Notes under the pieces: model-generated | Seen by the model: only the letters and a program-made list of their open reading frames with translations | The model's database searches: none | What the model was told of the DNA's origin: nothing | Translations under genes and position numbers: made by a program | Assembly (NCBI GenBank): GCA_965115885.1 | Contig: OZ220479.1 | Location: 434,001-498,000, forward strand | Source: BD2-11 sp965115885 | Lineage (GTDB): Bacteria; Gemmatimonadota; Gemmatimonadetes; Longimicrobiales; Gaopeijiaceae | DNA length: 64,000 bases | Direction of reading: 5' to 3' | In this document: positions 9,825 to 17,346 of the stretch, piece after piece | Layout of the letters: every line of letters starts with the position of its first letter | Numbering within the stretch: position 1 is the first letter of the stretch

Positions 9825-10024
9825 GCTTCTGCTGCTCCTCTTTTGGGGTGGATGATGTGGAACGCGTTCCGGCCGGCCGCGGAACGGATGTTCGCCATCT
9901 CCTTTCCGTCCGCATGCGATGTCCGATCGGGCGAGCTTCCAGCGTGGCTCACAAGAGCATACGGCGAACGCGGTCGGGGGTTCCGTCCGTCCGGGCGGCG
10001 GCGGTGAACGGGACCGTTCTTTCG

Positions 10025-10501
10025 CTAACGCTTCACCGCGAACCCGAGCACCTCGAAGCGCGCCCCGAAGAGCAACGGGCCGGAGCCCAGAAACGCCCGG
10101 GCCGGATATTCCCGGGTGAAGAACGTCCGGTACACTTCGTTGAAGGCGTCGTAGTCCGCGACGTCCGAGGCGTACACCTGCACCGACACCAGATCGTCCA
10201 TGGCGAGCCCTGCGGACTCCAGCGTGTTCCGCACGTTGACGAGGACGTTGCGAGCCTCTTCTTGGGCGGTCTCCGGCACTGTCTGGTCGGGCCCGAGCCC
10301 GAGCGTCCCCGAAACGTGGAAGGTGTTGCCCACCATCACGCCGGCGCTGAAAGGCGGGACGCCGGGATCGGCCGCAGAGCGCGGGTTGACGTAGCTTCGC
10401 TCCCGCAACGCCTCGTCGGAGTTCGCGTCCGGCGTCGCGTCGCCGGCGCAGGCGGGGAGCAGGGCGAGGGCGGTCAAGGCGGGGAACGTGCGAGCGATCA
10501 T
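10025..10501 (-). CDS. RidA-family protein with lipoprotein signal
   Basis: A 158-residue protein. Residues 1-18 form a lipoprotein signal with lipobox LPAC, followed by a YjgF/YER057c/UK114 domain (PPFSAGVMVGNTFHVSGTLG ... ARNVLVNVRNTLESAGL ... VQVYASD ... FFTREYPARAFLGSG). RidA proteins hydrolyse reactive enamine/imine intermediates in the cytoplasm; a membrane-anchored exported member is unusual, and the Arg in the expected ligand position (YPARA) is kept. The start ATG (10499-10501) overlaps the stop of the upstream DUF1028 gene as ATGA, showing translational coupling. The Shine-Dalgarno GGGAGGA lies inside that gene. Confidence 0.88.
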   Translation of the reverse strand: MIARTFPALTALALLPACAGDATPDANSDEALRERSYVNPRSAADPGVPPFSAGVMVGNTFHVSGTLGLGPDQTVPETAQEEARNVLVNVRNTLESAGLAMDDLVSVQVYASDVADYDAFNEVYRTFFTREYPARAFLGSGPLLFGARFEVLGFAVKR

Positions 10502-11550
10502 GGTGGGGATCCTCCCGAGTCTCGTCCGATGAGTCTTCGGAACTCCGCGTCGCCGCGGATGCCGTCGAAGTCGGTCTGGGTCCGAGCCAGCCTCCGCCAG
10601 CGCGCGTCGATGGCGATGGCTTGCCCGAGCGTGGCGATCGCGGCGGCGGCGGCGCCCGCGCGGGCGTGCAGGCGCGCCAGCCCGTAGACGAGCTGGCTCT
10701 CTCCGGGCGCCGTCGCGATCGCTTCCCGCTGCGCCGCGACGGCTTCCCCGAAGCGGCCCCGCGCGGCCAGATCGCGGGCCTCGCGCGCGTGGATGCGCGA
10801 GATGGACATGTTGACCAAGCGACGCAGCTCCTTGAACGGTTCGGCGTGGTCGTCCACGCGCACGTCCACCCACCGGTCCGTGGTCCGACCCGATTCGCCG
10901 ACGGGTTTCACCACCAGCACCCCGCCGGCCTGCTTGCCGCGCGCGTCTCCCCCGGCGGCCTCGCCGGCGTCGAGGGCGTCCACGAGCCGGAGCGCGAGCG
11001 GCCCGCTCGACGACTCGAACGTCTCCGCCATGGCCCGCACCACCGCCTCCCCGGCCAGGATGTTGCCCTGCGCCGAGAAGTTCTCGCCCTCGACGTGTCC
11101 CGCCCATGCGCTGGTGCCCGACCCCGTGTAGGCCCGCACCCGTCCCTGCGCGTCGATCACGGCCAGCTGCCTCCGGTCGCGGCCCGGGTCGGAGCCCGTC
11201 AGGTGTTCCACCACCTCGTCCGGCGAGAGCCCCAGTTCCAGGAGCTCCAGTCCGCGGGGTCCGTACGTCTGGTTGGCCGACGCCTGGGTCGCGATCGCCC
11301 CGACCCCCGCCTTGGCGTAGGAGACGATCGCGCCGGCGCGGAACGCCCGGGACTGCACCGCCACTCCCAGTTCGCCTGTGGCGGGATCGCGCGCGATGAT
11401 CGAGAAGGTGGCGACGATCTCCTCTCCGGTTTCGTCCCGGGCGGCTCCCGGCGTCCCGTCGGGGGAGCCGGGAGATTGGGCGTCGAGCGCCCGGCCGGGG
11501 AACAGGACGAGCCCCAGGGCCAACGCTGCGATCGACGTTCGGCGGATCAT
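10498..11550 (-). CDS. Exported DUF1028-domain protein
   Basis: A 350-residue protein with a signal peptide ending at LDAQS. The DUF1028 core is clear: ATFSIIARDPATGELGVAVQ, SYAKAGVGAIATQASANQ, GRDRRQLAVIDAQGRV and SAQGNILAGEAVVRAM. DUF1028 has an Ntn-hydrolase-like fold in known members (family knowledge), and its genes often sit beside RidA-family or peptidase genes. A C-terminal helical part (residues about 260-340) looks like TPR repeats. It is translationally coupled to the RidA-like lipoprotein by an ATGA overlap, so both products probably act on the same extracytoplasmic compound, perhaps a peptide or amine. Substrate unknown. Confidence 0.88.
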   Translation of the reverse strand: MIRRTSIAALALGLVLFPGRALDAQSPGSPDGTPGAARDETGEEIVATFSIIARDPATGELGVAVQSRAFRAGAIVSYAKAGVGAIATQASANQTYGPRGLELLELGLSPDEVVEHLTGSDPGRDRRQLAVIDAQGRVRAYTGSGTSAWAGHVEGENFSAQGNILAGEAVVRAMAETFESSSGPLALRLVDALDAGEAAGGDARGKQAGGVLVVKPVGESGRTTDRWVDVRVDDHAEPFKELRRLVNMSISRIHAREARDLAARGRFGEAVAAQREAIATAPGESQLVYGLARLHARAGAAAAAIATLGQAIAIDARWRRLARTQTDFDGIRGDAEFRRLIGRDSGGSPP

Positions 11551-11624
11551 GGCATGCGCTCCGGCAAGGGTCGGATTCGGGGGCGAGGCCGGACTCTCGG
11601 GTTCCGGCGAACCGCGGGACCGCT

Positions 11625-12776
11625 TCACCGGGCGGAGGCGTCCAGAACCAGCTTCCTCCCCACCAGCTTGCCCGGGTCCGCGTTCGGCTTGGGGACGTAC
11701 TTGCTCATCCAGCCGCCGTCCCAACTCGCGATGTAGAGGTTGCCCTCCCGGTCCACGTCGATCTGGTGCGGGCGCGACAGCCCGCCCGGGAAACCGCCCC
11801 GGGTGCCCCCGAAGGCGCCCAGATGGTACTGCAACTCGCCGTTGAGGTCGTACTTGAGGATCCGGTTCAACATCGCCGAGACGACCCACACGGCGTCGTT
11901 CTCGTCGATGAAGACGCCCACCGGGTCGGAGACGTCGGGCCACTCGTCGACGTAGACGCCGTCCTCGGTGAAGATCTGGATGCGGTTGTTGGTGCGGTCG
12001 CCCACGTAGATCCGGCGGTTGCGGTCCACCGCGAGGCCGTGGATGAGGTCGAACTGCCCCGGACCGCTTCCCAGCTCGCCGAACTCCGTCAGGTACTCGC
12101 CCTCGGCGTTGTACTTGACGATGCGCGAGTGCCAGTAGCCGTCGCCCAACAGGAAGTCGCCGTTGGGAAGGAAGGCCATGACCGACGGGTCCCCGTACTC
12201 GTACGGTCCCGGGTGCGGGTCGGCGCGCGCCTCCGCCCGGGTTCTCGGATGATCCGGGTCGACCAGCCGCATCACCAGCTCGCTGCCGTCGTTGGAGAAC
12301 TTGAGAACCTGCATGTTGACGTTCTTGCCGCCGCCGCGCTCCACGACCCACACGTGGCGCTCGGGGTCGTAGGGGCTGATGTAGAGTTGATGGGGCTTGT
12401 TGAAGAGCGAGTCCCACTGGGACCAGTTCTCGACGACGTTGCCGTCCCGGTCCACGGCGACCACGTAGTTGGTGCTGCCCTCGCGTTCGTTCCCCTGGGC
12501 GTCGCGATCTCCCCAGATCCCGACGACGACGCGGTCCGGGTTGTCGACCGCCACCCCGGAGACTTGGCCCCAGCCCCAAGGTTCCTCGTGATCCGACGCC
12601 GGCTTCCACCAGCCCGGGACGGCGTCGTATTCGCCGGTGCGGTCGTCGCCGCCCTTGACCGCCGGCCCCGCCGCCGCCGACTCCGCGCCGCCGCCCGTGT
12701 TCTCGATCGTGCAACCGGGCGGCAGGGCGAGCGCGAAGGCCGCCAAGAGCGTCGAACCCGTGCGCTTTGTCCTCAT
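11625..12776 (-). CDS. NHL-repeat lipoprotein (beta-propeller)
   Basis: A 383-residue lipoprotein; ATG 12776 gives a signal with lipobox PPGC. The body has repeated NHL/peptidylglycine-lyase-like units: GLAVDRNRRIYVGDRTNNRIQIF, VFIDENDAVWVVSAMLNRIL, IDVDREGNLYIASWDGG. Such propellers bind ligands or act as lyases; I see no decisive catalytic set, so the function is left open. It lies 74 bp upstream of the DUF1028-RidA pair on the same strand and may share its transcript. A paralogue occurs at 37389-38423. Confidence 0.85.
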   Translation of the reverse strand: MRTKRTGSTLLAAFALALPPGCTIENTGGGAESAAAGPAVKGGDDRTGEYDAVPGWWKPASDHEEPWGWGQVSGVAVDNPDRVVVGIWGDRDAQGNEREGSTNYVVAVDRDGNVVENWSQWDSLFNKPHQLYISPYDPERHVWVVERGGGKNVNMQVLKFSNDGSELVMRLVDPDHPRTRAEARADPHPGPYEYGDPSVMAFLPNGDFLLGDGYWHSRIVKYNAEGEYLTEFGELGSGPGQFDLIHGLAVDRNRRIYVGDRTNNRIQIFTEDGVYVDEWPDVSDPVGVFIDENDAVWVVSAMLNRILKYDLNGELQYHLGAFGGTRGGFPGGLSRPHQIDVDREGNLYIASWDGGWMSKYVPKPNADPGKLVGRKLVLDASAR

Positions 12777-13231
12777 TTCGACGGCACCTCCCCGGAGGCG
12801 TTCCTCCCGACAGCCGACAGTTGAAGCGGATCCGCATCCCGCAGGTCGATCATCGATCAATGTGCGGACCGGGAGCGGTTCGCGCGAGTCCGAAGCGTCT
12901 GCGGCGTCTGCCTCGACCCGAGGCGGCGCCGGCGCTGTGCGGGGGGCGGGTGGCTTGGCGCATCTCCGCCGGAGCGTTCGGTCACCGTCGGAGACGCGCT
13001 GCATGCGGATGGTCCGGGGGACGAGAGCGCGGTGTTCCCGATGGTTCCCGGACCGACGGCGAAAACCGGAGCGGCGACGGGGGAAGGTGTCGGAGGCCTT
13101 GAGACCGTCGGAGTAACGCGCCGGTGGCCCTTGCCGAGCCTCTTGGACTTGAAGAGCGAGTGCACGACAGCCACCATCTTCCCAAACCGTCCAAACGGGC
13201 CTGCCGGGGCGCTCCCTGTTACCATTCCCCC
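12777..13231. other. Intergenic region before the defence island
   Basis: About 455 bp without a supported gene. The left half should hold the promoter of the NHL lipoprotein gene. The last 35 bp (TCCCTGTTACCATTCCCCC before the ATG at 13232) closely match the leader of the intact hsdM at 27.9 kb, so the duplicated segment begins before the coding sequence. Confidence 0.5.
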
Positions 13232-13546
13232 ATGACGACTAACGGACCGAACCTGAACTGGATCGTCGGCTACGTCTGGGGGAATTGCGGACCGTGCGAT
13301 GCCGGTGGACGCACACGACGCGCGGCACGAGGCGAAGAGCGCGATGATCGGTTACGGGATCAACTTCAACCTGTGCTCCATGACAAGCCGGAAGTGCGGA
13401 CGCTGGACGAAATCGGAGCGGAGATCGCGGCGGTCGAGCGGGAGGGAGATGGGTTGCTCGGTGGGTGTCGGGGCTCGAGCCGCGCGGCCGGTCCGATGCG
13501 ATGCAAGGTTGCGAATGGGGTGTCGCCCGATGGAGAATAGGAGCCC
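13232..13546 (+). pseudogene. hsdM remnant: N-terminal 17 codons joined to frameshifted C-terminus
   Basis: The first codons (MTTNGPNLNWIVGYVWG) match the start of the intact HsdM encoded at 25753-27936 almost exactly, including the leader. The sequence then jumps to the HsdM C-terminus: in one frame EAKSAMIGYGINFNL (intact copy EAKSVKIGYEINFN), and after a frameshift RTLDEIGAEIAAVEREGDGLL (intact RTLSEIGAEIAALEREAEGLL). All methyltransferase motifs are deleted, so this cannot be an active enzyme. It is directly followed by an hsdS fragment in the same orientation. Confidence 0.85.
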
Positions 13547-13564
13547 CAGGTGGGAAGCTGAAGC

Positions 13565-14251
13565 ATGACCGCGTTGCGCTCGTACCCAGCCTACAAGGAC
13601 TCCGGCGTGGAGTGGCTGGGGGAGGTGCCGGAGCATTGGGCTGTGCGGCAGCTGGGGACGTTTGGACGGTTTTTCAAGGGGAGCGGGGGTCCCAAAGCCG
13701 ACGAAACCGATGAAGGTGTGCCGTGCATCCGCTACGGCGACCTTTACACGAGACACCGGTTCCACGTTACCGACAGCGAAGCTTGCGTTCCCCCTTGCTT
13801 GGCGGAGGCATACACGTCCATTCGCTGCGGGGACATTCTATTCGCCGGGTCGGGCGAAACCTTGGAGGAAATCGGGAAATCCGCGGTCAATCTCCTCGAC
13901 GGGCCAGCAGTTTGTGGTGGCGATGTGGTCGTATTTCGGCCAACTCTCGGTGTTGACGCAGAGTTCATGGGCTGGAGCGTCGATTGTCGTCCGGTTGCTT
14001 CCCAGAAGGCTCGCATGGGGAGAGGCATCACGGTGATGCACATCTACTCCAGAGATCTCAAGTACTTGACGGTTCCGCTACCATCCCTCCCCGAACAGGC
14101 CGCCATCGCTCGTTTCCTTGGCGATGCCGACCGGCGCATTGGGCGCTACATGCGCGCGAAGGAGAAGCTGATCGGACAGCCACGGCGGGGATCACATTTC
14201 ATTGTGATGCGTGATGTTGCGTCGGTTGGACGCCGAATTCCCGCCAATTGA
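13565..14251 (+). pseudogene. Half hsdS: one specificity domain of a type I restriction system
   Basis: About 200 residues of HsdS: a conserved start (AYKDSGVEWLGEVPEHW), one target-recognition domain of its own sequence (FFKGSGGPKADETDEGVPCI ...), then the central conserved helix SLPEQAAIARFLGDADRRIG. After KEKLIG (about 14172) similarity ends and the frame runs 25 unrelated codons to a stop, so the second domain is missing. The conserved start is nearly identical in DNA to both halves of the intact hsdS (24043-25446), but the recognition domain differs. It may be dead, or a silent specificity cassette; a half-size HsdS that dimerises is also possible. Confidence 0.85.
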
Positions 14252-14268
14252 CTCCCGCTGAATGGAGC

Positions 14269-15465
14269 TCATGTGGTAGCCCTGCCACGCCTGTCGAGCG
14301 CCTCCCTGAGCTGCGCTAAGTCGGTGTGTTGATAGCAGCGAAGCACGGTGTCGGCTCTCCTCCACCCACCGAGCTCGCAGAGCACCTTGAGCGGCAAGTC
14401 CATGAGATCGGAGGCGAACTTCCTCCGCAGCGAGTGCCAGCCCCTGCGGGGCTTCGGCTCCAGCCCAGCGAGCCTCTCGGCCCTGTACCAGCATTGGTGC
14501 ATCCGCGACGACCCCACGCACGTCGCGGAATTCCCCAGAGCAGGTAGCACGGGCGCCTTCCGGGCACCCGAACCCTGCGCCAAGGCCCGACGAAGAACGG
14601 ACATGGCGTCAGCGGTGATGGGCGTCGTGTGTTCGTGGCCCGTCTTGTCGTGCTCGGCCCTCCACAGCACCGTGCGACCGTCGAGGTCGATGTCGGACCA
14701 CCTGAGTTTCCGGATCGCTCCGATGCGGTGTCCCGTCTCGTGCGCGAGCACTAGGGCGACATTGAAGCGCCAGTCGACTTCCTCAGACACTTCGAGCAAC
14801 GCTTGGTACTCCTCCTCGGTCAACACGACCCGCACCGGGGTTCTCGGCTTGGGCGTCTTGAGCCCCTTCAGCGGGTTCGAGGCGAGGAGCGGGCGACCGC
14901 TCTCGTCCTTCGACGTCACTGCCCAATTGAGGACCGCGATCAGGAACTTCAGGTCGTGCTCGATTGTGCGGTTGGACGCTGGCTTGCCGCTTGGTCCGAC
15001 TCTACCCGCCCTCCGTTCGCGGATGAACCGGTCCCAGTCCCTCCGGGAAAGGGTCTCCGGATCCCGATTGCGTCCGAGGAGTTCGAGGAACATCCTGCCG
15101 GCGGCCCTGTCGTGGACTTGCGTTTTCCGTGCCTTGGTGGGTGTCACCTCTTCACCGTAGGTGTCGAGAAGGGCCCCCATGGTGATGCGCTCTGGCGCGG
15201 CTTCGGCCTCGCTGCGCATCTCTGGATCGGCGAGTCCTGCCGCAAACTCGTCCGCCTGCCGCTTCGCCAGAACCCAGTCGCGGTGCCCCAGAGAACGGCT
15301 CCGCCTACGCCCGTTCTCGCGCCACTCGACTTGGAACCGGCCGGTCTTGGGGTCGGGAAAAACCCTGACGCGATTCCGGCCCCACTCCCCAGCGCTGTAT
15401 CCGCGTCGGCCACGTCTCGTGCGTACCATCAAACCAATCCTCCTCTCGCTCCGGAATTCCAACAT
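14269..15465 (-). CDS. Tyrosine-type site-specific recombinase / integrase
   Basis: A 398-residue integrase (386 if started at the ATG at 15429). It has an N-terminal DNA-binding part (residues 20-75, RFQVEWRENGRRRSRSL), a core-binding SAM-like domain (about 95-190) and a catalytic domain with R in HETGHRIGAIRKLRW, the HxxR box in WHSLRRKF and the nucleophile region GGWRRADTVLRCYQ (Y predicted). A canonical second H is replaced by W, as in many integrases. It sits between the truncated hsdS and the DUF4143 ATPase, at the left edge of the intact defence unit, so it is the best candidate for moving or rearranging this island. No tRNA is adjacent. Confidence 0.93.
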   Translation of the reverse strand: MLEFRSERRIGLMVRTRRGRRGYSAGEWGRNRVRVFPDPKTGRFQVEWRENGRRRSRSLGHRDWVLAKRQADEFAAGLADPEMRSEAEAAPERITMGALLDTYGEEVTPTKARKTQVHDRAAGRMFLELLGRNRDPETLSRRDWDRFIRERRAGRVGPSGKPASNRTIEHDLKFLIAVLNWAVTSKDESGRPLLASNPLKGLKTPKPRTPVRVVLTEEEYQALLEVSEEVDWRFNVALVLAHETGHRIGAIRKLRWSDIDLDGRTVLWRAEHDKTGHEHTTPITADAMSVLRRALAQGSGARKAPVLPALGNSATCVGSSRMHQCWYRAERLAGLEPKPRRGWHSLRRKFASDLMDLPLKVLCELGGWRRADTVLRCYQHTDLAQLREALDRRGRATT

Positions 15466-15711
15466 GGAATTGGGACGGACCGACGTCCTTGGTCCAAATT
15501 CGCGCTCTTCGCGATGGCGGCGAAGCAGTAGATCTCTTCGCCATCGTCAGCCGGCTCCTTGGTGGCCCGTCCTTCGGAGACGGGATCGAGGCCGCCGCGT
15601 AGGTCTTCGCGGGCCGGATCGGGTCCGACCCTCCACTTCGGCCGGCGCGGGGATGATCCCGATCCTACACGGTTTGCAAATTCGGACTGGAATGCCGAAA
15701 TTGCACTCACG

Positions 15712-16917
15712 ATGACGACTCCGTTGATTCCACGCCGCCTCCGGCCGATCATCGAGGATCACCTCCGAGTCTTTCCGGCCGTCGCACTCCTGGGCCCACG
15801 GCAGTCCGGGAAGACCACGCTTGCCCGGATGATCGCCGATGCCGACGGTCCAACCGCATCGCATACGGAGCAGCCTGGGCTCTATCTCGATCTCGAAAAT
15901 CCGGCGCACCGCGAGAGGCTGTCCGACGCTGGTGGCTACCTCGGATCAGTACGCAACCGCTTGGTCGTACTCGACGAACTCCACCGCGCCCCCGAGCTGT
16001 TCCGGGAACTCCGCGGCATCATCGACGAACGCATCCGCGACGGCGAGCCGGCGGGTCACTTCCTCGTGCTCGGATCGGCCTCGATGGAACTCATGAGGCA
16101 ATCTGGGGAGACCTTGGCCGGTCGCATCGGGTATCTCACACTCGACCCGCTGGACGTCCGGGAAGTCGGCGGCGAAGAGGCGGACCTCCTGTGGGTACGG
16201 GGCGGATTTCCCCGTAGCTTCCTCGCTCCGTCCACCGCGGCCAGTGTTCTGTGGCGCCAGAATTTCATTCGCACCTACCTCGAGCGCGACATCCCGGCGC
16301 TTGGGCCGCGCATTGCATCGGAGACCTTGCGCCGCTTCTGGACGATGCTCGCGCACTCGCAGGGCGGACTCTGGAACGGCGCCACGTTCGCCCGAAGTCT
16401 CTCGGTCAACGGAAAGACCGTCGTGCGGTACCTCGACCTCATGGTCGATCTGCTCCTAGCGCGTCGCCTGCCACCGTTTCGCGCGAACGTCCGCAAACGG
16501 CTCGTGAAATCGCCCAAGGTCTACCTCCGCGACAGCGGCATCGTTCATGCGTTGCTCGGGGTGGACGCCCGCGACGAGGTGCTCGGTCACCCGGTGGCTG
16601 GAACCAGTTGGGAGGGATTCGTGATCGAGGCGCTCGTTCGGTCCGCTCCGTCCCGCACTCGCGCCAGCTTCTATCGGACCGCCACCGGGAACGAGCTCGA
16701 CTTGGTCCTGGAACTTCCGGGCGGTCTCGTATGGGCGGTCGAGATCAAGCGCGGTCTGGTTGGTACGCCAAGCGGGCGAACCCTTGCCGCGTTGGAAGAC
16801 GTCAAGCCGGACAAGGCGTTTCTGGTGTACGGCGGGCAGGTGCGCTATCCGGCAAAGAGCGGAGTCGATGTCATCGGGCTCATGGAGATGACCGAGGAGC
16901 TCGCGCGGTTGGCGTGA
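15712..16917 (+). CDS. AAA_14/DUF4143-type ATPase
   Basis: A 401-residue ATP-binding protein. Walker A GPRQSGKTTLA lies near residue 29 and Walker B-like LVVLDELHRAPELF near 85; the sensor region is GHFLVLGSASMELM. The C-terminal half carries the DUF4143 nuclease-like signature: KSPKVYLRDSGIVHALLG ... WEGFVIEALV ... ELDLVLELPGG ... AVEIKRG, where the D/E-x-K pattern resembles the PD-(D/E)XK fold. These genes are widespread, often in accessory regions, with unclear roles (family knowledge). The start at 15712 was chosen because PRRLRPIIEDHL is the usual beginning. It is transcribed divergently from the integrase. Confidence 0.9.
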   Translation: MTTPLIPRRLRPIIEDHLRVFPAVALLGPRQSGKTTLARMIADADGPTASHTEQPGLYLDLENPAHRERLSDAGGYLGSVRNRLVVLDELHRAPELFRELRGIIDERIRDGEPAGHFLVLGSASMELMRQSGETLAGRIGYLTLDPLDVREVGGEEADLLWVRGGFPRSFLAPSTAASVLWRQNFIRTYLERDIPALGPRIASETLRRFWTMLAHSQGGLWNGATFARSLSVNGKTVVRYLDLMVDLLLARRLPPFRANVRKRLVKSPKVYLRDSGIVHALLGVDARDEVLGHPVAGTSWEGFVIEALVRSAPSRTRASFYRTATGNELDLVLELPGGLVWAVEIKRGLVGTPSGRTLAALEDVKPDKAFLVYGGQVRYPAKSGVDVIGLMEMTEELARLA

Positions 16918-17346
16918 GACGCCGCTGCTCTGGATGACCCTGAATCCGATGGCGGGCCGCGACACGGTTTCATCGCATCGTGCCGACGACCAGCCGACAG
17001 GACGCCGATGAAGCGAGATCGCTGAGCGTCCCACACATGGGGGTTCCTGCGCCTCGTGGTGGTCGAGTGGGTTCGGACAACACGCACGCTTCAGACCGTA
17101 GCCCCTCCCGCCATCACGGGGCTGCCGCTGTCCCCTTCGTGCGCAGGTCAGTCTGGGGACCACACCGCGCAGTCGGTGTCCGCGAATCGGCAGAGCAACC
17201 CCGTATCGTCGGTCGTGGGGGACGTCATGATCCGCACGGGCGTCTGTGTCGTCCTCGACAGTGTTCTCCCATTCCAACGTCCGTCCCTCGTTCCTGAACA
17301 CGAGGCCGATGCCGCCACCTTGCCGAGACGCTCTGGTTCATCGCGA
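16918..17346. other. Intergenic region between two convergent genes
   Basis: About 430 bp between the ATPase stop and the helicase stop. Short frames exist on both strands but none has a credible start or recognisable content. It could hold a decayed gene downstream of the helicase; I cannot support one. Confidence 0.4.

Noticed and set aside
6675..10007. 1110-residue plus-strand frame across the TonB-dependent receptor
   Set aside because: Shadow of the receptor gene; no recognisable domain.
16456..17301. 281-codon minus-strand frame between helicase and ATPase genes
   Set aside because: Half of it is antisense to the ATPase; content is not protein-like.
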